Part shown: positions 55,378 to 63,895 of the stretch, piece after piece
Numbering within the stretch: position 1 is the stretch's first letter
How the letters are laid out: the number at the start of each line of letters is the position of its first letter
NCBI RefSeq assembly: GCF_021513135.1
Contig: NZ_CP090981.1
Location: 1,798,001 to 1,862,000, forward strand
Direction of reading: 5' to 3'
Source of the DNA: Vibrio sp. SS-MA-C1-2
GTDB lineage: Bacteria; Pseudomonadota; Gammaproteobacteria; Enterobacterales; Vibrionaceae
Length of the DNA: 64,000 nt
The notes under the pieces: generated by a model
What the model was told of the DNA's origin: nothing
Databases searched by the model: none
Seen by the model: the letters and a program-made list of their open reading frames with translations, nothing else
Position numbers and translations under genes: made by a program

Positions 55378-56670
55378 ATGGCTCGCTTTCTTAAAAATGG
55401 TATTACCCCTGAACTTTCTGCTTCAAACAATACAAAAGTACGTAATACAGTAGAAACTATTCTAGCTAACATTGAATCTAAAGGTGATGCAGCAGTTCGC
55501 GAATTATCAGAGCAATTTGATAACTGGTCTCCAGAGCAATTTCGATTAACGGATCAGCAAATTCAAGCGTGTGTAGAAGCCTTAGATGAATCTACCCGCC
55601 ATGATATTGAATTTGCACAAACTCAAGTACGTAACTTCGCTCAAATTCAGCGTGACTCTATGCATGATGTTGAAGTTGAAACAATGCCTGGTGTCGTTTT
55701 AGGACATAAAAATGTTCCAGTAAACAGTGTGGGTTGTTATATCCCAGGTGGTAAATACCCTCTTGTTGCTTCTGCTCATATGAGTGTTTTGACGGCAAAA
55801 GTTGCTGGTGTTAAACGCGTTATCGCATGTGCGCCACCTTTTAACGGTCAACCAAATGTCGCGATTGTTGCTGCAATGGCGATGGCGGGTGCCGATGAAA
55901 TTTACTGCTTTGGCGGTGTTCAAGCTGTTGGAGCGATGGCTTTAGGAACAGAGACTATTGCACCGGTTGATATGATTGTTGGCCCTGGTAACGCATTTGT
56001 TGCTGAAGCTAAACGTCAATTATTTGGTCGTGTTGGTATCGATTTATTTGCAGGACCTACTGAGACATTAGTGATTGCTGATGAAATTGGTTGTGATCCA
56101 GAGTTAGCAGCAGCTGATTTACTCGGTCAAGCTGAGCACGGTTATAACTCTCCAGCTGTTCTTCTGACTAATTCAGAAACTTTCGCTAAAGAGACAATTA
56201 AAGAAGTTGAGCGTCAATTAACTATCTTACCAACAGCCGAAATTGCGGGTAAAGCTTGGGAAGATTATGGCCAAGTTATTGTTTGTGACTCTTATGAAGA
56301 GATGGTTAAAGTCGCTGATGATTTAGCCTCTGAGCATGTTCAGGTGATGACGGAAGATCCAAACTACTTCCTAGAGAACATGACAAACTTTGGTGCGCTT
56401 TTCTTAGGCCGCGAGACGAACGTTTCTTATGGTGATAAGTGTATCGGAACAAACCACACCTTACCTACCAACAAAGCAGCAAAATACACAGGCGGTCTGT
56501 GGGTTGGTAAATTTATCAAAACGTGTACATACCAGCGTGTTACTGAAGAAGCATCTTTAAAAGTGGGTGAGTATTGTTCACGCTTGTGTGCACTTGAAGG
56601 GTTCGCTGGACACAAAGAGCAAGCAGACATCCGTGTTCGTCGTTACAAAAAGCAGACTGTAGAGGCGTAA
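55378..56670 (+). CDS. Histidinol dehydrogenase-like (sulfopropanediol-dehydrogenase-type) enzyme
   Basis: NAD-dependent, zinc-dependent dehydrogenase of 430 residues in the HisD superfamily, which oxidises a primary alcohol to an acid. All HisD zinc ligands and base residues have counterparts: GQAEHGYNS (Gln, His), ASEHVQV (Glu-His base pair), [14 protein letters not shown] (Asp) and EGFAGHKEQ (His). It sits far from any his gene and resembles the HpsN group (2,3-dihydroxypropane-1-sulfonate to sulfolactate) more than biosynthetic HisD. It heads a four-gene operon with an SDR, a bicupin and an alpha/beta hydrolase. The real substrate is unknown. Confidence 0.85.
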   Translation: MARFLKNGITPELSASNNTKVRNTVETILANIESKGDAAVRELSEQFDNWSPEQFRLTDQQIQACVEALDESTRHDIEFAQTQVRNFAQIQRDSMHDVEVETMPGVVLGHKNVPVNSVGCYIPGGKYPLVASAHMSVLTAKVAGVKRVIACAPPFNGQPNVAIVAAMAMAGADEIYCFGGVQAVGAMALGTETIAPVDMIVGPGNAFVAEAKRQLFGRVGIDLFAGPTETLVIADEIGCDPELAAADLLGQAEHGYNSPAVLLTNSETFAKETIKEVERQLTILPTAEIAGKAWEDYGQVIVCDSYEEMVKVADDLASEHVQVMTEDPNYFLENMTNFGALFLGRETNVSYGDKCIGTNHTLPTNKAAKYTGGLWVGKFIKTCTYQRVTEEASLKVGEYCSRLCALEGFAGHKEQADIRVRRYKKQTVEA

Positions 56671-56672
56671 TA

Positions 56673-57407
56673 ATGGTAAAGCTCGCATTAGTGACGGGCG
56701 GAAGTGGCGGCTTAGGGGCTGCCATTTGTCGTAAATTAGCGGCTTCAGGTTATCGAGTGGTTTTTACTTACAACTCGAATAAGAACGCCGCTGACACTGT
56801 CTTAAATTCATTATCAGGTGATGGTCATTGTGCTTATCAATTAGACGTTAGTAATAGTGCTGCGATTTCTCAATTATCACAACAGTTAGCTAAGGATAAT
56901 CAAACATTAGACTTATTGGTTAACTGTGCCGGAATGACGAAATTTGTTGCTCATAACGATTTAGAGTCGTTAGATGACAAGCTTTTTGATCAGATCATGC
57001 AGGTGAATGTTCGCTCTCCGTTTGCGATGGTTCGTGCTTTTCAGCCATTATTAAAATCAGCGAAAGGGTGTGTGGTTAATATCACCTCCATTGCTGCACA
57101 AACAGCGATGGGAAGCAATATTGCTTATTGTGCGAGTAAATCAGCGGTTGAAAATATGACTCGTTCTTTAGCGAGAGCGCTTTCACCAGAGATTCGTGTA
57201 TTAGCGGTAGCCCCAGGTTTAGTTGATACCGAGTTTGTCAAAGGGTTAGATGAAACGTGGCGTAATGCACAGCAAAGTGCGACCCCATTAAACCGTTTAG
57301 CTTATGAAGATGAGATTGCTGGGGCTGTATACGCTGCGGCAGAGGTGATGACGTTCTCTACAGGTTGCACGATTCCTGTGGATGGTGGACGACCGTTAGG
57401 CATTTAA
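56673..57407 (+). CDS. SDR family oxidoreductase (FabG-like)
   Basis: Classical short-chain dehydrogenase of 244 residues. The cofactor motif TGGSGGLG is at residues 8-15, NCAGM is at 88-92, and the active site has Ser in NITSIAA and YCASK with catalytic Tyr and Lys. It oxidises or reduces a secondary alcohol/ketone. It lies 2 bp after the HisD-like gene, so the two steps probably follow one another, as in pathways where an SDR and an HpsN-type enzyme process a diol. Substrate unknown. Confidence 0.85.
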   Translation: MVKLALVTGGSGGLGAAICRKLAASGYRVVFTYNSNKNAADTVLNSLSGDGHCAYQLDVSNSAAISQLSQQLAKDNQTLDLLVNCAGMTKFVAHNDLESLDDKLFDQIMQVNVRSPFAMVRAFQPLLKSAKGCVVNITSIAAQTAMGSNIAYCASKSAVENMTRSLARALSPEIRVLAVAPGLVDTEFVKGLDETWRNAQQSATPLNRLAYEDEIAGAVYAAAEVMTFSTGCTIPVDGGRPLGI

Positions 57408-57454
57408 TTTCAATATTTGGATTTAACGTTAAACTCAATTTTTAAGGATGAAAA

Positions 57455-58462
57455 ATGACATTACAATCGACGATGAACAGTAACCTTGTTCGTTATATGG
57501 AGCTTATCCCGGGTACAAGCGCATTTATTGATGCAAGAACACCGGGAAGTGATCTAAAAGATAACTTCTGTATTATTGGTGCTGGAGTGGCAGAAAGTTC
57601 TCGTCAACATGTTCATATCCGAGAAACATCAGGATTTAATATTGGTGCGGCAGGCCAACCTCCAGGTATCAAAAACTCATTACATTCTCATCATACTGCA
57701 GAACTATTTTTGGTTTATAAAGGTCAGTTCCGATTCTATTGGGGTAATGAAGGGGAAAATGAAGCCATTCTTTCTGCTGGCGATATTATCTCTATTCCAA
57801 CTAACCTGTTTCGTGGTTTTGAAGTGGTTGGCCGTGACTATGGTTTTATGTTCTCTGTACTTGGTGGCGATAATTCTGGTGGTGGTGTTGTCTGGCATCC
57901 TAATGTTATAAAAGAGAGTCAAGGGCATGGTCTTTACTTGAAAGCGGATGGTTCGCTAATTGATACGATTGATGGCGATCAAGCACCCGATATCAGTGAG
58001 TTAATGCCTCTATTAACTGCAGAAGAGATGACTAAGTTTGATAACTATACCGCAGAAGATATGATGCCTTATGTCGTTTTAAAAGATAGCTACCGTCCGG
58101 TTCAGAAAGATTTTGAACAAGCTAACTATCAACAATTTGCCTTAACAGGTCACCCTGCTGCAAACTATGACTTCCAAGTGAAGAGTGTGGATGATGTGAG
58201 TATTCATGCTTATCAAATGGATAATAATCAAGCGGTTCCTCTTCATACTCGACAAGAGAAGCAAGTGCTAATTAATTACTCTGGCGATACGTTAGTGACA
58301 GTTGAAGATAAAGGTCAATCTGCTAAATTAGTGTTAACGTCTGGTGATGTTCTTAATATTCCAGAAGGTGCGGCAATTAGTTTGAAAAATCTACGAGGTT
58401 CAAGTTTAACATATTGCATCCTGGGTAGTGATCAACCTTCATCGCCTGAGGTCAATGGATGA
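57455..58462 (+). CDS. Bicupin protein
   Basis: 335-residue protein with two cupin domains. The first has a complete motif 1, LHSHHTAELFLVYKG (HxH, then Glu, then Gly), while its motif 2 has no clear His (GDIISIPTNLFRGFEV). The second is degenerate, LHTRQEKQVLINYSG, keeping His and Glu. One metal site is therefore plausible in the first domain. Bicupins include dioxygenases, decarboxylases and isomerases, so the chemistry is not predictable. It is translated with the hydrolase gene through a 4-bp overlap. Confidence 0.75.
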   Translation: MTLQSTMNSNLVRYMELIPGTSAFIDARTPGSDLKDNFCIIGAGVAESSRQHVHIRETSGFNIGAAGQPPGIKNSLHSHHTAELFLVYKGQFRFYWGNEGENEAILSAGDIISIPTNLFRGFEVVGRDYGFMFSVLGGDNSGGGVVWHPNVIKESQGHGLYLKADGSLIDTIDGDQAPDISELMPLLTAEEMTKFDNYTAEDMMPYVVLKDSYRPVQKDFEQANYQQFALTGHPAANYDFQVKSVDDVSIHAYQMDNNQAVPLHTRQEKQVLINYSGDTLVTVEDKGQSAKLVLTSGDVLNIPEGAAISLKNLRGSSLTYCILGSDQPSSPEVNG

Positions 58463-59238
58463 GTTTAACAATCAAACAACCAGTTCCGTTATTATTGTTA
58501 CCGGGATTGCTCTGTAATGAGTCGTTGTTTGAGCCGATTTATAAGGAGTTGCCTGAAGGGGTGGCTCCTTATTGCGTTAGGCTTAAAGCGGCGAATACAA
58601 TGCAAGAAATGGCCAAAGAGGTGCTAGATAAAGCTCCTGAGCAATTCTTGTTAGGCGGCTTATCAATGGGCGGAATTTTAGCTTTTGAAGTTTATCGTCA
58701 AGCGCCGGAACGTGTTTTAGGCTTAGTACTGATGGACACGAACTCAGCAGATGAAGTACAAGCTGTAACCGATAAACGTAATATTTTGGTCAATCAAGCT
58801 AAAGCGGGGGAGTTTGATAACATTACCCCTGATATTTTAATGCCCGTCCTTATTCACCCTTCTCGCCTAGTTGAAACTAATTTAACTGACCGTGTAACCG
58901 CAATGGCGACTGACATTGGGTTAACACACTTTATTGCTCATGCTGAAGCGATTGGGACACGTGCAGATAGCCGTCCATTACTTTCAAAAATCACAGTGCC
59001 GACACTCGTGATGACAGGAAGTGATGACCTTCTCTGTCCAATGGTTAATCATACTTTAATTAATGACACTATTTCTGAATCTGAACTTCATGTCATTGAT
59101 GGTTGTGGCCACCTTTCAACAATGGAAAAGCCTCAACAAGTTGGTTCGATTCTTAGCCATTGGTTAACAAGTAAAGGTTTAGCTGGAAATGTAGTTGCTG
59201 AAGAGAGATTAAGTGTAGATTTAGTCAATCAAGTTTAA
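58459..59238 (+). CDS. Alpha/beta-fold hydrolase
   Basis: 259-residue hydrolase. LLPGLLCNESLF forms the oxyanion region, GGLSMGGI has the nucleophile Ser69, GSDDLLCP the acidic residue, and DGCGHLSTME the catalytic His. It has no signal peptide. It could hydrolyse an ester or lactone intermediate of the pathway. A terminator follows, so it is the last gene of the HisD-like operon. Confidence 0.83.
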   Translation: MSLTIKQPVPLLLLPGLLCNESLFEPIYKELPEGVAPYCVRLKAANTMQEMAKEVLDKAPEQFLLGGLSMGGILAFEVYRQAPERVLGLVLMDTNSADEVQAVTDKRNILVNQAKAGEFDNITPDILMPVLIHPSRLVETNLTDRVTAMATDIGLTHFIAHAEAIGTRADSRPLLSKITVPTLVMTGSDDLLCPMVNHTLINDTISESELHVIDGCGHLSTMEKPQQVGSILSHWLTSKGLAGNVVAEERLSVDLVNQV

Positions 59239-59320
59239 TGAAATAAAGTTTAATACTGAAGGTTTAACTTATTTAGTGGGTTATCTTTTAGGATTTATCT
59301 TTACATTGATTTGTTATTAC

Positions 59321-59365
59321 AGAGTCAGAATTAGCATTCCTAGTTCTGACTCTTTTTATTTTTAT
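59321..59365 (+). terminator. Terminator of HisD-like operon
   Basis: Arms AGAGTCAGAA and TTCTGACTCT with a 13-bp loop, followed by TTTTTATTTTTAT. It lies between convergent genes. Confidence 0.88.
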
Positions 59366-59381
59366 AGCAAACTGACCTTTA

Positions 59382-60392
59382 TTAAATCACTTTATAAAGT
59401 TCATCACTTTCAGGCTCTGCAATAATAGAGACTTGCGCTTTATTGATTAAGACGCGTCTTTTATCGGTAGTGAGATGACCTATCTGGAACGATGGTATAC
59501 CGGCTTGATTGAGCTGACTTTCTAATAATTGAACCCTATTTTTATCAACGATCATCAACATGGAACCGCTTGAAATCAACTTAAGTGGATCGATGTTAAA
59601 GTGAAGACAAATTTGTGCCGTAGCTTGGGAGACATGCAGTTGCTGTTGTTGGATCTCTGCACCTAAATGGTAGCGTTCTGATAATTCCCAAACAGCGCCT
59701 AAAACCCCACCTTCTGTCACATCGTGCATTGCTTTAACGTAAGGGGAAGAGATGATTCCTTCTTCGACCACGCTGGTTTGATTAAGTAGGGATTTAGCTT
59801 GTTCGATAAGCGTTTGCGGTAAGGATGATTTTAACTCTTGTTCTTTTTCAAAAGCAATAATCCCAGTACCTTCGATACCAACTCCTTTTGTTAAGAGTAA
59901 AATATCCTCTGCTACCACAGGATCTTTGGCTTGATAATCATGTTTATTTCCAATGCCAATTGCGGTTGCTGAAATGATTAATTGATTGACTGCTTTGGTG
60001 ATCTCAGTATGCCCGCCAATGATCGAGACATTGAGGAGATGGCATTGAGCTTCAGCGTCTTGCATTACTTGATGTAATTGTTCTTGAGTCGTACCTTCCG
60101 GGGCTAATATCGTCAGCAGAATGGCGACTGGTGCAACACCCGCAGTGGCAATATCATTACAGTTAATATTGATGGCTAACTGACCAATGCCTTGGCTAGT
60201 TCCTGTGATGGGATCACTGGAGAGATAAGCGACCTTATCACCAAAATCGATTACCGCACAATCATCACCAATTTGTGGATTAGTGAGAATTTCTTCACGT
60301 TGATGATGAATATTACTAAAAATGACCTGCTGTAGGTCTGTTGCATTTAACTTACCGATTTTCACGACGTTATCTCTACTTGTTGCTGACAC
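59382..60392 (-). CDS. PurM/HypE-like AIR synthase-related protein
   Basis: 336-residue protein of the PurM-like superfamily (AIR synthase N- and C-terminal domains), closest in layout to HypE and related orphan proteins. NPQIGDDCAVIDFG near the N-terminus, ININCNDIATAGVAPVAILL and SIIGGHTE are characteristic of the ATP-binding face, and MHDVTEGGVLGAVWELSER marks the second domain. There are no hydrogenase genes nearby and the C-terminus lacks the Cys tail used by HypE, so it is not a normal HypE. Function unknown. A weak operator-like sequence occurs at 60401-60418. Confidence 0.75.
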   Translation of the reverse strand: MSATSRDNVVKIGKLNATDLQQVIFSNIHHQREEILTNPQIGDDCAVIDFGDKVAYLSSDPITGTSQGIGQLAININCNDIATAGVAPVAILLTILAPEGTTQEQLHQVMQDAEAQCHLLNVSIIGGHTEITKAVNQLIISATAIGIGNKHDYQAKDPVVAEDILLLTKGVGIEGTGIIAFEKEQELKSSLPQTLIEQAKSLLNQTSVVEEGIISSPYVKAMHDVTEGGVLGAVWELSERYHLGAEIQQQQLHVSQATAQICLHFNIDPLKLISSGSMLMIVDKNRVQLLESQLNQAGIPSFQIGHLTTDKRRVLINKAQVSIIAEPESDELYKVI

Positions 60393-60485
60393 TAGATTTT
60401 ATTGACTTATGATTGTATGAAACCGCGTTGAATACCAGTGTTTTATTTGTCGATATGAGATTATTTTTTGGGGTTATTCATCGAT

Positions 60486-60534
60486 AAAAAAGCCATACTT
60501 ACTCCATTTAGGAGCAAATATGGCTCTATTTTTT
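60486..60534 (-). terminator. Hairpin terminator after SnoaL-like genes
   Basis: Arms AGCCATA and TATGGCT enclose a second small stem ACTCC/GGAG, with A-run and T-run on opposite sides so that termination is possible on either strand. On the minus strand the T-run follows the SnoaL-like operon. Confidence 0.75.
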
Positions 60535-60539
60535 AGCTT

Positions 60540-60667
60540 TATACCCTTCTTACTTGAAGTTGCTCGGTTGTTGGCTGCATTCATTCACCCCAATCATCTA
60601 GAAAACCTATGCTCATGGGGTCTCATTCGTTTACTGCCTACTAGCAATGCCAATTATTTTAGGTATA
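60540..60667 (+). repeat. Dispersed palindromic repeat, full length
   Basis: 128-bp copy from TATACCCTTCTTACTTGAAG to CTAGCAATGCCAATTATTTT then AGGTATA, between the SnoaL-like genes and their terminator. Confidence 0.9.
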
Positions 60668-60675
60668 GAATGAAA

Positions 60676-61686
60676 TTAAGCGGCTTTTTGAGATTCGCTT
60701 TGATTGTTTTTATTATCAGTAACTGAGTTTTTTTTAGCGACAAATTGTTGAATCTGCTTCCAAATAGCGATTTCGTCATAGAAAGCAAATTCTCGACGGA
60801 TACCCCAAGGACCAAACTCGGCATGACATGCGCCCATAATATATACATTGGCACCGGTTGGTTTGCCAAAAGCACCAAAACCTTCATGTTTACCTTCTAA
60901 GCTCCAACGAATGGCTGCACGAGGGGACATATTATCGCCCTCTAAACCAATTTGATGCTCAATTTTGAAGACTGCATTTGGAAAGGCTGAACGGAGGTTT
61001 ACCCAAAACTGGTCAACTTCACTGTATGAAAGCGCACTCTGGCCACCGGCATATTCACCAATACAAGCTCGGTCATACTCTTTTGGAATAATCGTAAGGT
61101 TAGCTGCCATGATGGATTCTAATATTTCGGCATATTTTTGGCCGAATTGATTATCATTACCCTTTCCTGGGTAGGGACCTTCAACATCTTGAGCGGGTAA
61201 GAATACCGGAGAACTTTTTTCGATCCCACCTTCATCTTCAATCAGTTTCATGCTGTATTCTGCTGGTGTATAACCTAATTGACGAGCAATTGCGCCTTGA
61301 TCGCGAATTAACCATTCATCATCAATTTGATTATTTTTTGCATGACAATCTGCAATGATACGGAATTTTAGCTTTTTCCCAGTCTCGACATCCGTTGCTG
61401 TAGAGATAATTCTATGTGAAGAGAGCATTCCATCTTCTGGATTTCCTGACCAAATAACATCTTCACCATAAAGGGTACGATCTGGGAATTTAGCTAATAC
61501 TTCCATGGTATTATTGATAACCCCTTGGTTACCGATAGAGATAGATTGAGGAGTTCGTACTACAATATCTTTGGCATAGTATTGGTGTAATGTATGTAAG
61601 CCACGATCTTCCCAAATTTCTTTAGTAATACCAATAATGTAATCGGGGAAATCTTTCCATTTAGGGTCAAAACCAGTCATCGACAT
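60676..61686 (-). CDS. SnoaL-like protein with two NTF2-type halves
   Basis: 336-residue protein in which two SnoaL/NTF2-like cone folds appear in tandem (about residues 10-150 and 185-315). Segments such as LHTLHQYYAKDIVVRTPQSI and ALSYSEVDQFWVNLRSAFPN fit this fold, and each half contains a conserved His/Asp/Arg-rich core. SnoaL-like proteins include polyketide cyclases, isomerases and hydrolases. It lies 63 bp after the second SnoaL-like gene and ends in a Lys- and Ser-rich tail. The start ATG at 61686 follows AAGGA. Confidence 0.75.
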   Translation of the reverse strand: MSMTGFDPKWKDFPDYIIGITKEIWEDRGLHTLHQYYAKDIVVRTPQSISIGNQGVINNTMEVLAKFPDRTLYGEDVIWSGNPEDGMLSSHRIISTATDVETGKKLKFRIIADCHAKNNQIDDEWLIRDQGAIARQLGYTPAEYSMKLIEDEGGIEKSSPVFLPAQDVEGPYPGKGNDNQFGQKYAEILESIMAANLTIIPKEYDRACIGEYAGGQSALSYSEVDQFWVNLRSAFPNAVFKIEHQIGLEGDNMSPRAAIRWSLEGKHEGFGAFGKPTGANVYIMGACHAEFGPWGIRREFAFYDEIAIWKQIQQFVAKKNSVTDNKNNQSESQKAA

Positions 61687-61749
61687 TTTATTATCCTTAA
61701 TTTAATGAATGCAGCTTTATATACACAAGGAAATGAGTATAAGAGCTAT

Positions 61750-62775
61750 TTAATGAGCAAAGTTGCGGTAACGTGCTTTATTCAGTTCTTTCATTCGAGC
61801 CAAGACATTTACACCTAATTGGTTATAAACATCAAGTAGGTCAACGAGAACCCAATTCTCTCTAATTTTGTCATCTTCACAACGCCAAAAATCTAAACTG
61901 CGCATTGTGATTCTTTGGTTGGAAGGTGCAATCCCTAACCAACCATCTCCTGATACGGTCATTTCCATTCCTGGCCAAGCGGTAAAGGCGACATAATTAT
62001 TATCAGCAAATAGATAACCTTGATCTTCGTTAGAACGGCGATCGGGCAGGGCGTTTAAAAATGGAATTTGATGCCAGTTACGAAACCCTTGAACGCCACG
62101 ACAAGTCCCAATACCTGAAGGACCATACCAGCTACTATGAGGGTGCCAATATTTCTCTAACTCCATCGCATCTCGACCCCCTTCGGCATATCGGGATAAA
62201 CCAGTTAGCATCTCGATGACGGTTGTTAAACTTTTGTCAGCAAGGTCTGGAGATGGTGTTTGAGTGATGCCATCTAACGTTGCAGGCCCTGGTGGATTAA
62301 CTTCTAAACCTAAGCTTGGAGACATTGGCCAACAGTTTGCTTGGTGCATAACCTGTGGGATATCCCATAAAGATTGAATCTCAACAATTTTTCCATTTTC
62401 AATACAATAGAATTCATGGAAACGCATGAAAACTTGATGACCTGTTGCAGGTATATCCAACCAAGGTTCCATGAATGAACCAGTATAGTATCCCGCGCAA
62501 CCAACCCACTCTCGGTTATTGGTTATTCCCGACATTGAAATGTAAGTTCGTTTTTCTAAATCAGGAATGGCTTGAAGTAATGGAGAATAGACCTCTTCGA
62601 GCAAACTCTCTCTGGATTCAAGCGTTTCAAATGGGTATGCCATCTGAATGAGTGCCTGTTGAGAAATATTTTCTTCTATAAACTTCTTAAGTGTAATGCT
62701 GTCAAAGTCATACATTAATGCATTAAATTGATTAATGAGTTGCTGGCTATTGGATGCTGAGTTAAGACTAAGCAT
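61750..62775 (-). CDS. SnoaL-like protein with two NTF2-type halves
   Basis: About 341 residues from the ATG at 62775; an upstream in-frame start reads through the previous gene and I reject it. The start overlaps the end of the preceding gene by 8 bp. Two SnoaL/NTF2-like halves are seen, with FMRFHEFYCIENGKIVEIQSL and MRSLDFWRCEDDKIRENWVL showing the typical DFW...I...NWVxxD-type strand pair near the end of each. It is probably cotranscribed with its neighbours. No catalytic role can be assigned. Confidence 0.75.
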   Translation of the reverse strand: MLSLNSASNSQQLINQFNALMYDFDSITLKKFIEENISQQALIQMAYPFETLESRESLLEEVYSPLLQAIPDLEKRTYISMSGITNNREWVGCAGYYTGSFMEPWLDIPATGHQVFMRFHEFYCIENGKIVEIQSLWDIPQVMHQANCWPMSPSLGLEVNPPGPATLDGITQTPSPDLADKSLTTVIEMLTGLSRYAEGGRDAMELEKYWHPHSSWYGPSGIGTCRGVQGFRNWHQIPFLNALPDRRSNEDQGYLFADNNYVAFTAWPGMEMTVSGDGWLGIAPSNQRITMRSLDFWRCEDDKIRENWVLVDLLDVYNQLGVNVLARMKELNKARYRNFAH

Positions 62776-63319
62776 TTGCTTCAGCCATATCTTGCTTATA
62801 TAGCGGGTTTTCTTGACTATCTTTATGTTCCCAACCAAACCCATTAAATGGATCTAAACCTAATTGCATCATTACGCCTGGGAAATCCACCATCACGTAA
62901 TTATGAACGATTTTACCGTCAACAACCTTCCAAAAATCCATATAACGGATAATCACTTTTTTCCCTGTTGGCGCTAAACCCATAAATGTTCCACTGTGTG
63001 TCGCTTCTTGGCGACCGAAAGCTGCACACCATTCGCCTTGGGTTAAACGAGCTTCATCGATACAAACTTTATCAGAGAAAGCCGCTTGGAAAGGGCGTTG
63101 CCAATTATCTTGAAATTCTTTTAAATCTTTTTTAAAGCCGCAACCACCATTTCCCATCCAACGAAAAGATTCTGCAAAAAATCGTCCCATATTGTCGATA
63201 TCATGATCATTGAGTCCATCAACCATCGAGTCAATCACTGAAATCGTCTCGTCAGTTTTTGACAAATCATTATCTTGAGTTAATACGCCTTGCAGTGGGC
63301 GATTATTGTTAATATCCAT
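62768..63319 (-). CDS. SnoaL-like ester-cyclase-family protein, single domain
   Basis: 183-residue single-domain SnoaL-like protein, first gene of a three-gene operon. SMVDGLNDHDIDNMGRFFAE opens the fold and VIIRYMDFWKVVDGKIVHNY closes it. The last 20 or so residues form a short extension. The ATG at 63319 is preceded by GAGGG. A candidate LacI-type operator ends 73 bp upstream, which groups this operon with the TRAP, aldolase and HisD-like units. Confidence 0.78.
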   Translation of the reverse strand: MDINNNRPLQGVLTQDNDLSKTDETISVIDSMVDGLNDHDIDNMGRFFAESFRWMGNGGCGFKKDLKEFQDNWQRPFQAAFSDKVCIDEARLTQGEWCAAFGRQEATHSGTFMGLAPTGKKVIIRYMDFWKVVDGKIVHNYVMVDFPGVMMQLGLDPFNGFGWEHKDSQENPLYKQDMAEANA

Positions 63320-63391
63320 ATTAATCCCTCATTTTATCGTTATTTAGGTGGTTACGTTGTTTTAGATGTTTTTAATTTTCATGACGAATGC

Positions 63392-63409
63392 TCTGCATAC
63401 GAATTCAAT
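63392..63409. promoter_or_regulatory. Candidate LacI-type operator (SnoaL operon)
   Basis: TCTGCATACGAATTCAAT: each arm matches WTTGCAT or ATGCAAW at 6 of 7 positions, and the centre CG is kept. Confidence 0.55.
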
Positions 63410-63791
63410 ATTAAATACTACAACTTAATAAGCAACTTTTTATTAACATTTTTGACTTTTCAAATATGTAATTGTGATGAACTTCAAGATTATTTGTTGA
63501 TGATGTAACACTCGTTTTGTTGAAGTAATGCACAAACTTGATAATAATAATACTATTTTATCAATGCATTAGATTAACATTGATTTAAAACAAGGATTAA
63601 TGCCTAAAAATACAGCCTTGGTTAACAGAAATTGTGTTTTGTATCATTAAATATTTGAAGTTGAGCATATCGACAGAAATAATCTGTTGACATTTATTTA
63701 ACATTAGTTAGTTTGTATAAGAAGTAATTATTATTAATTAATGGAATAAAGGAGGGGTATCGAGAAAAGTATGATACTTCTATCATATTAA

Positions 63792-63809
63792 AATGGATAC
63801 GTAGTCAGT
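63792..63809. promoter_or_regulatory. Weak candidate LacI-type operator (symporter)
   Basis: AATGGATACGTAGTCAGT: 14 of 18 positions match the reverse complement of the site at 49774, but only 9 of 14 arm positions match the consensus. It ends 87 bp before the symporter start, like two better sites. Confidence 0.4.
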
Positions 63810-63895
63810 GGTGGCTAGCGTAAGTATTAATATTTGGTAAGTGAAGATGACCATTTATCAAATATTGCATATCAATATATGAAGGAACATAAATA

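Larger units (their letters stand above)
63320..63895. promoter_or_regulatory. Divergent control region, SnoaL operon and symporter
   Basis: This 576-bp spacer contains no gene. It holds a candidate LacI-type operator near each end (63392-63409 and 63792-63809) and a CRP-like site TGTGATGAACTTCAAG (63473-63488, 8 of 10). A TTGACA sequence at 63687-63692 has no well-placed -10 box. Confidence 0.5.

Noticed and set aside
55378-56670. HisD for histidine biosynthesis
   Set aside because: All catalytic residues match the superfamily, but no other his gene is nearby and the operon carries catabolic-type genes, so a biosynthetic role is unlikely.
59382-60392. Hydrogenase maturation gene hypE
   Set aside because: No other hyp or hydrogenase genes are present and the C-terminal cysteine needed for thiocarboxamide transfer is missing.
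425-60667. Dispersed repeat as integron attachment sites (VCR-like)
   Set aside because: The sequence lacks the VCR core sites and the copies are not spaced as gene cassettes; genes between them are in large operons of both orientations.
62776-62844. Upstream extension of the second SnoaL-like gene
   Set aside because: The extra 23 residues overlap the preceding gene in another frame; the ATG at 62775 gives a normal start coupled to the upstream stop codon.
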